From the NCBI GenBank assembly GCA_002369295.1, contig DFDR01000017.1, positions 1 to 19,305 on the forward strand: a stretch of 19,305 nucleotides of DNA. The letters are read 5' to 3'. The translations under genes were made by a program, and so were the position numbers. Shown here piece after piece: positions 1-7,215 of this stretch. This DNA is from Desulfovibrionaceae bacterium UBA3823 (GTDB taxonomy: Bacteria > Desulfobacterota > Desulfovibrionia > Desulfovibrionales > Desulfovibrionaceae). The stretch's first letter is position 1. Every line of letters starts with the position of its first letter. The notes beneath the pieces were generated by a model that had not been told where the DNA came from, did no database searches, and was given only the letters and a program-made list of their open reading frames with translations.

Positions 1-33
1 GGCAGCTGAGCGCCTTAAAAAAGTCTCGGATTT

Positions 34-735
34 TTGTCTTGCCAAGTGAGCCACTTTACCCTGGATGATCTGCACTACTGGATAGGGCGCGCGTTTGATA
101 TGGACAATGACCATTTGTGGGAGTTCTACGTCGGCCCGAGACGCCCGTATGTCCGAACCGGGCGCATTACCTGCGGCGAGATGGGCGACTATGGCGACGT
201 CGAGCGCATTGCCTGGGAGGTGACGCTGGAGGACCTCAAGCTCAGGCCGAGAAAGACCTTCTACTATGTCTTCGATTTCGGCGACAGCTGGTGGTACAAG
301 ATCAGCGTGGTCAAGCTGAAGGCGCCGCTGGCGGAAGGGGCCGAGTATCCGCGCATCGTGGAGCGCATCGGCAAAAGCCCGGAGCAGTATCCCGTCTACG
401 ACGATGACGAGGACGACGAAGACGAAGTCCTGCACTGCTGGAGGGCGGCGAGGCATAGTCGCCGTCGGCAGACAGCTGGACCTGCGCGGCCCCGGAGACC
501 TTGGACATCCGGCAGGGAGGCGTTCAGCAGCTTCCTGAACACTATCCGCGCATCGTGGAGCGCATCGGCAAAAGCCCGGAGCAGTATCCCGTCTACGACG
601 ATGACGAGGACGACGAAGACGAAGTCCTGCACTGCTGGAGGGCGGCGAGGCATAGTCGCCGTCGGCAGACAGCTGGACCTGCGCGGCCCCGGAGACCTTG
701 GACATCCGGCAGGGAGGCGTTCAGCAGCTTCCTGA
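34..735 (+). pseudogene. Damaged pRiA4b ORF-3 family protein, left-edge partial
   Basis: Residues read from the TTG at 34 match the neighbouring pRiA4b-type protein: a TLDDLH segment, then WEF, RPY and the family signature YDFGDSWWYKI, then YPRIVE and an acidic DDDEDDEDE stretch. The function of the family is unknown; a related domain occurs in proteins carried by IS1096-like elements. Two lesions are visible. The upstream part of the domain (reading RIFVLPSE) lies in frame 3 from base 3 and switches to frame 1 near base 51, so the TTG is only the first start in the surviving frame and in-frame stops lie at 7 and 16. An exact 197-bp tandem duplication (346-542, 543-739) then places the second copy in another frame, giving a nonsense arginine-rich tail. 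The gene probably began left of the window. Most likely a decaying copy of the gene at 1127. Confidence 0.6.
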
Positions 736-739
736 ACAC
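346..739. repeat. Exact 197-bp tandem direct duplication, two copies
   Basis: Bases 346-542 and 543-739 appear identical by eye and abut directly. The flanks differ (345 against 542, 543 against 740), so the repeat has clean ends. 197 is not a multiple of three, so the second copy is read in a different frame from the first. The unit covers the acidic end of the pRiA4b-type gene and the sequence following it. It could be a recent slippage or unequal-exchange product, or an assembly artefact. Confidence 0.9.
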
Positions 740-1113
740 ACTTGCCCCTTGTCGCACACCCTCGTGATTTCATCACAGAATCCGCAGGGGATCCGCGTTG
801 CACGTGAAACGAGCCCACCCTGGACACGGGGCTCTTTGCCTCCGCGCTGGCCGCTCCCCGCCCGCTTCGTCTGCCTGCCGAGCAAGCCGTGCTGAGCTAA
901 GCGCTGAGCCTTCCCCCTCGGTTCTCCGCACGCCTGGGAGTATTTCGTGCCATGCAGCCTGTTCAGTCTGCCATTGCTCCTGGGCCGGGGCAGGTGCGCG
1001 GAGGTGCGCCTCCGCTCTTCCGGCTTTGGCCTCGAGATGGTAAAGGCCAGGATTGGTTCCGAACCCGGCAGCTTGCCGGAACAGCAAGGCGCGGCCTGTT
1101 CATGCCGCCCGGC
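740..1113. other. Gene-free stretch between the two pRiA4b-type genes
   Basis: About 370 bases of GC-rich sequence with no protein I can support. Open frames cross it in several phases, but none has a convincing ribosome binding site or family match. A short dyad, GTGAT-TTC-ATCAC, lies at 764-776; it is too short to call an operator. No clear promoter for the downstream genes was found. Confidence 0.5.
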
Positions 1114-1121
1114 AGGAGGAG
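1114..1121 (+). promoter_or_regulatory. Ribosome binding site deciding the TTG start at 1127
   Basis: AGGAGGAG is a near-perfect anti-16S match 5 bases before TTG 1127. It sets the start of the pRiA4b-type protein, against longer upstream frames that lack any such site. Confidence 0.75.
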
Positions 1122-1126
1122 AGAAA

Positions 1127-1762
1127 TTGGACCTGGCGACACATGCTGACACGTCCTGCATCCGTCTCAAGGTGCAGGTGCTCTCTGGCAGAGGCTATTC
1201 CTTCAAGAGCCTCGACATCGTGCGCGTCATCGACGTGCTTCCGCGCCAGACGCTGGCGGATCTGTCGCGGTGCATCGAGCGGGCTTTCGATCGGGAGATG
1301 GACTTCCACAGGTGGGAGTTCCTTTTCGGCGCGAAGCGCCCCTACGACCGGAATGCGCTGTGCTTTGGCGGCAGCGATTTCGGAGGGAGCGATGACGATG
1401 ACGGCGACACGCCCGCAGGGGCGGGGGTGTCGCTGGAGCAGATTGGGCTCAGGCCGAGGATGGTCTTCCACTATCTCTACGACTTCGGGGACGACTGGTG
1501 GCACAAGATCAGCGTTGCCAAGCTGAAGGCGCCGGTTGTCGAGGGCGGCAGCTATCCCCGCATCGTGGAGAGTTTTGGCCAAAGCCCCAAGCAGTACTAC
1601 TACGGCGAGGAGGGCGAAAGCCAGTTCGTCGGCGACGATGACGAAGACGATGACGACATCTGGGAGGACGGCGAGTCTCTGGACAGTCAGGATGCCCAGG
1701 ATGCTCAGGAACCCCAAGATGCCCAGTCCGGCAAGGACGGCAAGGCCGGCCAGAAAAGCTAG
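1127..1762 (+). CDS. pRiA4b ORF-3 family protein with acidic C-terminal tail
   Basis: I chose the TTG at 1127 because an excellent ribosome binding site, AGGAGGAG (1114-1121), sits 5 bases before it; in-frame starts at 947 and 1037 have none and would add sequence unlike the family. The product is 211 residues, about the usual family length. The domain spans roughly residues 13-160: VRVIDVLPRQTLADL (32-46), WEFLFGAKRPY (63-73), the signature YDFGDDWWHKI (118-128) and YPRIVE (143-148). The family's usual Cys-containing PPED-type segment is replaced by GQSPKQYYYG. Residues 169-185 are almost all Asp and Glu, followed by a Gln/Asp/Ala-rich low-complexity end. It is soluble, with no signal peptide. 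The family has no settled biochemical role. It opens a same-strand run with three paralogous genes, 77 bases from the next one. Confidence 0.8.
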   Translation: MDLATHADTSCIRLKVQVLSGRGYSFKSLDIVRVIDVLPRQTLADLSRCIERAFDREMDFHRWEFLFGAKRPYDRNALCFGGSDFGGSDDDDGDTPAGAGVSLEQIGLRPRMVFHYLYDFGDDWWHKISVAKLKAPVVEGGSYPRIVESFGQSPKQYYYGEEGESQFVGDDDEDDDDIWEDGESLDSQDAQDAQEPQDAQSGKDGKAGQKS

Positions 1763-1839
1763 CATCGGGGCATGTGCCTCGCCGTACCCGTTTCGGCTCT
1801 GCGGCGCGGCATGCCAGAACTCGGCGACAAGGATGCAAT

Positions 1840-2888
1840 ATGGCGAAGAAAAAGAAGCAGACGCAGAACCCCGATCTGAAAAAGGAGACAGGCAAGGCGC
1901 TTCCCCCGGCAACGCTGGATACGCTGGACGCGATGCTCAGCGATGTCTTCGTGCGGACGAGCGGAGGCGTTTCCCGGCTGTTCACCGGCCTCTCCGGCGT
2001 CTACAACGCCGCAAGGTCGCGTATGCTGGCAGGGCTGGATCAGTTTGGCAGCCCGGGTGTCGCTCCGGCGAAGATTGCGGCGTCCATGGAGCTTTTTCTG
2101 CGGAACACGCTGTGCGCCTTCAAGGACCGCCCCCTGCCTTCGCTGGAGGATAGGCTCTGCGAAGCTGTCCGGCAAAGCCTTGGCCTGCAGGGACGGCCCG
2201 GCATTTCCCCTACGGCCTGTACCGGCGTCTGGAGGCTGCGCTTCCGCCTGCCGAGGCCGCGTCCTTCAAGGACGTCGACTGGGAGACGCTGTCCAGCGGG
2301 ATGGCGCGGCGCATCGCAGCCAGTGCGGAGCGCTCGCTGGTGAAGACCTACGCCCGCCTGCGCGAACTGACGCAGGACTACAGCTTCCTGCTCGACAGCA
2401 GGGGACGGTTCTCGGTGGAGTCCTTTGCCAGCCCGGCTTTCCCCCGCACGGCTCCCAGTGCGCCTGAAGACAGGATGCGGCATGTCTTGAAGGCAGTCAT
2501 GGAGAGCTTTATGTGCATGGAGAAGGTGCTGAAGAAGCGCAAGCCCCTTGCCGACGCCCTGCGCAAAGCGATTCACGAGGCGATCTATCCCATGGTGGGG
2601 CAGGCAGGCGAGGTGCTGTCTCCCTATTTCGTCCAGAGCACGCCGGTCGGCCGGGCGCTTGTCGCCTGGGAGCATGCCGAAGCCGAGGCCGACTGCGATG
2701 CCTATCTGGCAGAGTTCGACCAGCGTCTCGCTGCTTCGGGGCAGAGCTGGGGCATCTGGGACAAGTATAGTTTCCATGTCCGCTTCATGCTGAGCGGATT
2801 CGACATCAGCGATCGTCTGACCGCCGGCTTCAAGGCGCAGCTTGAGCGCGCGGCAGCCTACATCGAGCAGCGCCGCGTGCCCCAGTAG
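1840..2888 (+). pseudogene. First of three tandem paralogs, frameshifted
   Basis: The start ATG 1840 has AAGGA (1829-1833) upstream and encodes a lysine-rich N-terminus (MAKKKKQ). The first part reads in frame 1 to GLQGRPGI near 2205. The rest, from PYGLYRRL through KDVDWE to the stop at 2886-2888, reads in frame 3. Both halves align in order with the intact paralogs at 2934 and 4166, where GRPGI is followed by an uninterrupted VYGWL and DVDWE. One missing base (or two extra) near the T3C4 run at 2204-2210 explains it. Repaired, the product would be about 349 residues. It is the most diverged of the three and ends in RRVPQ instead of VVP-xx-W. The family was not recognised; no membrane segment or catalytic motif is apparent. 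It could be a pseudogene or carry a sequencing error. Confidence 0.6.
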
Positions 2889-2933
2889 GTCTGGAGCGTC
2901 GCGGCGTGCAGGCTCAGTCAAGGAGTGTGGCAG

Positions 2934-4043
2934 ATGAGAAAACTGGACAAGAAGGCCAAGAAGGCCAAGAAGGCGGCAAAGGCACGGAAGGCGGGCCACG
3001 TGCCGTCCTGGTGCGCGGCGCCCAAGCCCCCGATGACCGAGGAGGATCTGCGCGAACTCTGGAACGACCCCGACGCCTTGGTCTGGTCTCCGGCCAGCCT
3101 CGCCGAGGACTGCTGCATCCGGTCGGCCGCGGCGACGGCATGGTTCATGCGCGACGTCTACGGCGCCTACTACCGGACGATGCACGACCACAGCGCGATA
3201 CACAGCGAGACCGGGACGGTGACGGAAGAACAGGCGAAGTGGCTCACGGTCCAGATCTTCAGCGACTCGCTCTTTGCCTTTAGCGGCGAGGGCCGCGCGC
3301 TGCCGGAGCTGGCCGATGCCGTCCGCGACACCGTCCTGCAGGCATTTGGCCTGCGGGGACGGCCCGGCATTGCGGTCAGCGTTGTCTACGGGTGGCTTGC
3401 GGAGCATCTGCCTGAAGATAGGGCCGCGCCCTTCAGGGACGTCGACTGGGAGGCGCTGGCAGGGCAGATTGCGGAGCAGGCCCTTGCCAAGGCGAAGCCT
3501 GCCTTTGTCGATGCCTACCGCAGGCTCCGCGATCTGACGGCCCGCTATCCTGCGGTTCCCCAGCTCGATCTTGCCGTGACCGATGCGTCCAGCGAGGCGT
3601 GCGGACTGCCCTCCTTCGTGCCGGCACACGATGCCGGGCGCATGTCCTTCCTCAGCCGGGAGCAAGACCGCTGCACGCAGCTGCTGGCGTCCTGCGTGAA
3701 GCTGCGCCAGGACTTTGCCGACATGCTCCACAACATGGTGGGGAAAGCCGTCGCGAACTACACGGTGCCGCTTGTCGACATGGAGGAGCTGTGGTCTGGC
3801 GACTTCGCGCTCTGGTTCCTGAAAGAGGCAGAGACAGATGTGGTCCTGATGCTGGAGGAGTTTGCCGCACGCTACGAAGCGGCGGGCAGGGGCTTTGACG
3901 TGTTTATCGCCTACTGGAACCGGGTGGGCCTCATGCTGCGCAGCTTCACGGCGGGGGCGGCCGTCGATTTCTATCACCGCAGGATCAAGCAGCTCTACGA
4001 CTTCATCGAAGGCAGGCGCGTGGTGCCGAACGGTGCCTGGTAG
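2934..4043 (+). CDS. Unrecognised paralog family protein, second copy
   Basis: ATG 2934 is preferred over the GTG at 2925 because AAGGAG (2920-2925) lies 8 bases before it and overlaps the GTG. The product is 369 residues and I do not recognise the family. It opens with a Lys/Ala-rich segment (KKAKKAKKAAKARKAG, about residues 6-21), then an acidic and helical body. Blocks shared with the copy at 4166 include TAWF-RDVY-AYYRT, the block LPELADAVR through RPGIA to VYGWLAEHLP, FRDVDWE, AFVDAYRRLR, a long block ending in FADMLH, and YWNRVGLMLR near the C-terminus. The end is RRVVPNGAW. There is no signal peptide, transmembrane stretch or obvious catalytic motif, so it is probably cytosolic. It lies 45 bases after the first paralog and 122 before the third, in one likely operon. 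Confidence 0.8.
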   Translation: MRKLDKKAKKAKKAAKARKAGHVPSWCAAPKPPMTEEDLRELWNDPDALVWSPASLAEDCCIRSAAATAWFMRDVYGAYYRTMHDHSAIHSETGTVTEEQAKWLTVQIFSDSLFAFSGEGRALPELADAVRDTVLQAFGLRGRPGIAVSVVYGWLAEHLPEDRAAPFRDVDWEALAGQIAEQALAKAKPAFVDAYRRLRDLTARYPAVPQLDLAVTDASSEACGLPSFVPAHDAGRMSFLSREQDRCTQLLASCVKLRQDFADMLHNMVGKAVANYTVPLVDMEELWSGDFALWFLKEAETDVVLMLEEFAARYEAAGRGFDVFIAYWNRVGLMLRSFTAGAAVDFYHRRIKQLYDFIEGRRVVPNGAW

Positions 4044-4108
4044 CCGCCGCGCCAGCGTGCCTTGCGCGTTCAAGGGCGCTGGGCGCGGCATGCGTTCACG
4101 GAAAAGGA

Positions 4109-4147
4109 CCGCTTCAGGCGGACCGGGCATAGCCGCATGCTGCCCGG
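4109..4147 (+). other. Two small hairpins before the third paralog
   Basis: The 122-base gap between paralogs holds a short hairpin (CCGC 4109-4112 with GCGG 4118-4121) and a better one (CCGGGCA 4123-4129 with TGCCCGG 4141-4147, 11-base loop). Neither has a T-run, so they are not intrinsic terminators. The second ends 10 bases before the ribosome binding site of the next gene and could affect processing or initiation; this is inference. Confidence 0.35.
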
Positions 4148-4165
4148 CACAGCAGTGGAGGAAAC

Positions 4166-5245
4166 ATGAGAAAGGTGGAGAAGCAGGCCAAAAAGGCCAA
4201 AAAGGCCAAGACGTCCGGGAGGGGCGGCAAGGCGCTGTCGAAGGAGGAGCTGCGCAGGATAAGCGAAGATCCCGACAGCATCGTGTGGAGTTCGGGCAGC
4301 ATCGCCCTGAACTGCCTGGTCCGCTCGAACAGCGCAACCGCATGGTTCCTGCGCGACGTCTACCGCGCCTACTACCGGACGGCGCATAATGGAGAGGCCT
4401 TGCGCCGCGCGTCCGACGAAGGGGGGAGGAACGTCCGCCCCATACTGAAGCAGGCCTTCGAGGAGTCCATCTTCGCGTTTTGTGGCGACCGCAAGCTGCC
4501 CGAGCTTGCCGACGCCGTCCGCCGCACCGTCCTGGAGGTTTTCGGCGTGCAGGGCCGTCCCGGCATTGCGATCGGGGCCGTCTACGGGTGGCTGGCTGAG
4601 CATCTGCCCGCAGACGAGGCCGCACTCTACAGGGACGTTGACTGGGAGAAGCTTGCCGGACAGGTGGCAGAGAAGGCGATGGCCAAGGCGGAGCCCGCCT
4701 TCGTCGATGCCTACCGCAGGCTCCGCGAGCTGACCTCGCGCTATCCCCAGATGCCCGACGTCCTGCGTGCCTACACCGACGCAACGAACGAGCAGTGCGG
4801 CCTGCCTGCCTTCGTGCCGGAACCCAAGGCCATGCGGGTGGCCTTTCTCAACGAGGAGCTCGTCGCCTGCCGGCAGCTGCTGGAGTCCTTGATGAAGCTG
4901 CGGCCAGCCTTTGCCGACATGCTCCACCAGATCGCGGGGGAAGCCGTCTCGACGCTCGTTATGGCCTTTGGGCTGCGGGACGACATTGCGAAAGGCGACT
5001 TCTTCTTATGGTTCCACAAGGAGGCGGAGATGGACGCGCTCCTGATGCTGAAGGAATTCAAGGAGCGCTTCGAGGCCTCGGGCAAGAGCTTCGACGTGTT
5101 CTACGCCTACTGGAACCGGGTGGGCCTGATGCTGCGCGACTACGCGGCATCGAAGGTGGAGCTGTCCGATTTCTACGGCCGCAGGCTCAAGCAGGTTTGC
5201 GACGCAATCGAGGGGCAGCGCGTCGTGCCGGAAGGAATCTGGTAG
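4166..5245 (+). CDS. Unrecognised paralog family protein, third copy
   Basis: ATG 4166 follows a good ribosome binding site, GGAGGAAA (4157-4164). The product is 359 residues and closely resembles the copy at 2934 over its whole length. It has a Lys-rich start (QAKKAKKAK), RSNSATAWFLRDVYRAYYRT, LPELADAVRRT, GRPGIAIGAVYGWLAEHLP, YRDVDWEKLA, AFVDAYRRLRELTSRYP, FADMLHQIAGEAV, FFLWFHKEAEMDALLMLKEF, YWNRVGLMLRDY, and the ending QRVVPEGIW. The lysine repeat is encoded by iterated GGCCAAAAA units, a place where length could change by slippage. The family was not recognised and no domain can be named. It is the last gene of the run, followed after 31 bases by a strong terminator. Confidence 0.8.
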   Translation: MRKVEKQAKKAKKAKTSGRGGKALSKEELRRISEDPDSIVWSSGSIALNCLVRSNSATAWFLRDVYRAYYRTAHNGEALRRASDEGGRNVRPILKQAFEESIFAFCGDRKLPELADAVRRTVLEVFGVQGRPGIAIGAVYGWLAEHLPADEAALYRDVDWEKLAGQVAEKAMAKAEPAFVDAYRRLRELTSRYPQMPDVLRAYTDATNEQCGLPAFVPEPKAMRVAFLNEELVACRQLLESLMKLRPAFADMLHQIAGEAVSTLVMAFGLRDDIAKGDFFLWFHKEAEMDALLMLKEFKERFEASGKSFDVFYAYWNRVGLMLRDYAASKVELSDFYGRRLKQVCDAIEGQRVVPEGIW

Positions 5246-5276
5246 CGTATCCGCGCCCGCCTTTCTGCATCCCGGG

Positions 5277-5309
5277 CAGGGAGCCGTTTTTTGACCGGCT
5301 CCCTGTTTT
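5277..5309 (+). terminator. Intrinsic terminator of the paralog gene run
   Basis: CAGGGAGCCG (5277-5286) pairs perfectly with CGGCTCCCTG (5296-5305) around a 9-base loop, followed by TTTT (5306-5309). It lies 31 bases after the stop of the last paralog and separates the accessory run from the lipoprotein gene. Confidence 0.88.
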
Positions 5310-5319
5310 CTATTACAAC
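5291..5319 (+). promoter_or_regulatory. Candidate sigma-70 promoter overlapping the terminator
   Basis: TTGACC (5291-5296) and TACAAC (5314-5319) are separated by exactly 17 bases, matching the consensus at 5 of 6 and 4 of 6 positions. The -35 box lies in the terminator loop and the edge of its stem. A transcript from here would have a leader of about 65-70 bases before the GTG at 5394. Supported by sequence pattern only. Confidence 0.45.
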
Positions 5320-5393
5320 ATGCGCCTGTACGTCCTGCGCCCTTCGGCGACTTGGGGCGCGCAATCCTAATTCTACCGAAGGGAGTTCCTGCC

Positions 5394-6860
5394 GTGCCTA
5401 CCATTCGCAGCTTTTCCCGCTTCATTGCCCTCGTGGCCCTGCTCTGCCTGTCCGCCTGCCTGGCGGGCTGCGCCCTGCCTGGCCTCGGCACCGACAAGTC
5501 CCCGCGCACGCCCGGCCTCACGCCCGGTCCCTGCGTTGTGCTCGTGCTGCCCAACACCGGCAACTTCGCCCCCATTTCCAAGAAGATCGAGAATGGCGCC
5601 CAGCTGGCCAAATCGAGCTTCAGCAGAAACGGCGCCACGGTCCACGTCAAAGTCATCTACACCCAGCCCGGCTGGGTGGAGCAGGTGCGGGCTCTGCCCA
5701 AGGAATTCGCCGTGGTCGGCGGCTTCCTGCAGCCTGAGGTGTTCAAGCAGGCGCTCTCTTCGGGCCTGACCCGCGAGCGCAACGTCTTCGCCTTCCTTGG
5801 CAAGCTTCCAGCCGGCACGGAAGGCGCCGATGCCTGGCGCTTCTTCGCCAGCGCCGAAGACCAGGCCGACGCCGTGGTCAGGCTGCTTGCGGACGACCTT
5901 GGCTGCCGCAGCGTCGGCGCCCTCTATCCCAACGACAAGTTCAGCCTGCGCATGACGGGCCTTCTGGAAGAAAAGCTCGCCGGCAAGGGCATCGTGCTCG
6001 CGCGCTCCGCCTACAGCGGCCAGGCCGACGGCGCGGCCAAGCTCCTCGTGGGCTCTGGCGGCGAGATCGAGGCCGTCTTCCTGACGGACTCCTGGAAGCA
6101 GATCGACATGCTCAAGCGCTCCCTCGCCAATGCCGGCGCCCCGAGCGCCTACATGGTCGGCACCATGATCTGGAACGGCTTCCTCAACGCCCGGCCCCTT
6201 GCCAGCGCCGCCAGCTATCCCCTGGCGGTGTTCCCGAGCAGCTTCTCCCGCACCGTTGCGCCCGCGCCCTTCAACAGCGGAAGCTACGATGCCTGGCACG
6301 CGCTCGGCTACGACTTCGTGCGCTTTGCCTGCCGCCTGAACTTCGAGCGCAGCTATCCTGCGGCCACGGCCAACAAGTACATCCCGGCTGCCGCCAAGAT
6401 GAACTTCGCCCAGGCGCCCATCTCCTACGACGCCAACGGCCGCGCCCACCAGAGGCTCTTCATGCTCCAGCCCGGCACGCAGGGGGCCGTGCTTGTCAAC
6501 CAGGCCTCCCTCAAGGCCAAGCGCGACGCCATCAAGCTCAACCCCCAGGCGATTCCGCCTGCGCCTGCGCCTGGACTCGCGCCTGCGCCTGGGCTCGCGC
6601 CTGCGCCCGCAGGCCAGCCAGCCTCTCCCGGCGCGGCGTCTGCGGCCCGTCTTATCGATCCCTCCAAGCCCGCGGCGCCTCTGCCCCGCAATCTCCAGCC
6701 CGACGACGCTCCCGCCGCGCCCGATGCCGGCGGCGCCTCGCCGGCGCCCGCGGCGGCGCAGGCTCCGCAGGTCCAGACCCCGCCTGCGCAGCAGACCGTC
6801 ATGCCGAGCCGGCGCCACACTTCATACAAACTGAGCCTGCCCACTCCGCAGCAGCAGTAG
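5394..6860 (+). CDS. LpoA-like / periplasmic-binding-fold lipoprotein
   Basis: The GTG at 5394 has GAAGGGAG (5378-5385) 8 bases before it, so I prefer it to an upstream in-frame ATG at 5352, which would put extra residues before the signal peptide. The product is 488 residues. A lipoprotein signal peptide (hydrophobic residues 10-23) ends in the lipobox LAGC with Cys26. The body, about residues 47-390, resembles type I periplasmic binding proteins and penicillin-binding protein activators: VVLVLPNTGNFAPISKKIENG near its start, then AVVGGF, and alternating beta/alpha segments. The final 100 residues are a Pro/Ala-rich linker with PAPAPGL-type repeats and a basic patch (SRRHTSYK). It is probably anchored in a membrane facing the periplasm. 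A branched-chain amino-acid type binding protein is the alternative, but no transporter genes adjoin. gatC follows after 13 bases. Confidence 0.72.
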   Translation: MPTIRSFSRFIALVALLCLSACLAGCALPGLGTDKSPRTPGLTPGPCVVLVLPNTGNFAPISKKIENGAQLAKSSFSRNGATVHVKVIYTQPGWVEQVRALPKEFAVVGGFLQPEVFKQALSSGLTRERNVFAFLGKLPAGTEGADAWRFFASAEDQADAVVRLLADDLGCRSVGALYPNDKFSLRMTGLLEEKLAGKGIVLARSAYSGQADGAAKLLVGSGGEIEAVFLTDSWKQIDMLKRSLANAGAPSAYMVGTMIWNGFLNARPLASAASYPLAVFPSSFSRTVAPAPFNSGSYDAWHALGYDFVRFACRLNFERSYPAATANKYIPAAAKMNFAQAPISYDANGRAHQRLFMLQPGTQGAVLVNQASLKAKRDAIKLNPQAIPPAPAPGLAPAPGLAPAPAGQPASPGAASAARLIDPSKPAAPLPRNLQPDDAPAAPDAGGASPAPAAAQAPQVQTPPAQQTVMPSRRHTSYKLSLPTPQQQ

Positions 6861-6873
6861 AAAGGAACGCTTC

Positions 6874-7170
6874 ATGGCTTCAACGAAAACCGTCACCAGA
6901 GAGGACGTCCTGCATATGGCCCAGCTCTCGCGCCTGACCGTCGATGAGGACGAGATCGCGCGCTTCACCGGCCAGCTGAGCGACATCCTGAGCTACATGG
7001 ACATACTCGGCAAAGTGGACACCTCCGCCGTGGAGCCGCTCTACAGCCCCGTCATCCACGCCCCGACCATGCGCGAGGACGTCGCCGAGAACAGGCGCGA
7101 ACGCGCGGACATGCTCAGGAACGCCCCCGACGGCAGCGACGAGTACTTCATCGTGCCGAGGATAGTGTAG
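6874..7170 (+). CDS. gatC: Asp-tRNA(Asn)/Glu-tRNA(Gln) amidotransferase subunit C
   Basis: A 98-residue protein of normal GatC length, starting at ATG 6874 with AAAGGA (6861-6866) before it. It shows the family pattern: an N-terminal VTREDVLHMAQLSRLTVDEDEI, a helical LSDILSYMDILGKVDTS segment, then VEPLYSP and the conserved MREDVAENRR, ending in YFIVPRIV. GatC is the small scaffold subunit that wraps GatA and GatB in the GatCAB complex, which converts misacylated Glu-tRNA(Gln) or Asp-tRNA(Asn) to the correct amide form. gatA follows after 45 bases; gatB is not in the window, as is common when it is encoded elsewhere. The 13-base gap to the lipoprotein gene suggests co-transcription. Confidence 0.95.
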   Translation: MASTKTVTREDVLHMAQLSRLTVDEDEIARFTGQLSDILSYMDILGKVDTSAVEPLYSPVIHAPTMREDVAENRRERADMLRNAPDGSDEYFIVPRIV

Positions 7171-7215
7171 GGCTTCCTCCCGTTTGCCTCTTTTTGCAGT
7201 GAAGGTGCGATTGCT

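Noticed and set aside
764..776. Short dyad GTGAT-TTC-ATCAC as an operator
   Set aside because: Only 5 bases per arm, a single occurrence and no promoter nearby.
2040..4784. 914-codon open frame on the minus strand opposite the paralogs
   Set aside because: It is a shadow produced by high third-position GC. The plus-strand genes have ribosome binding sites and paralog alignments; the antisense product has no family-like content.
5373..6818. Long minus-strand frame opposite the lipoprotein gene
   Set aside because: Arg/Gly/Ala-rich shadow without a ribosome binding site; the plus strand has a clear signal peptide and lipobox.
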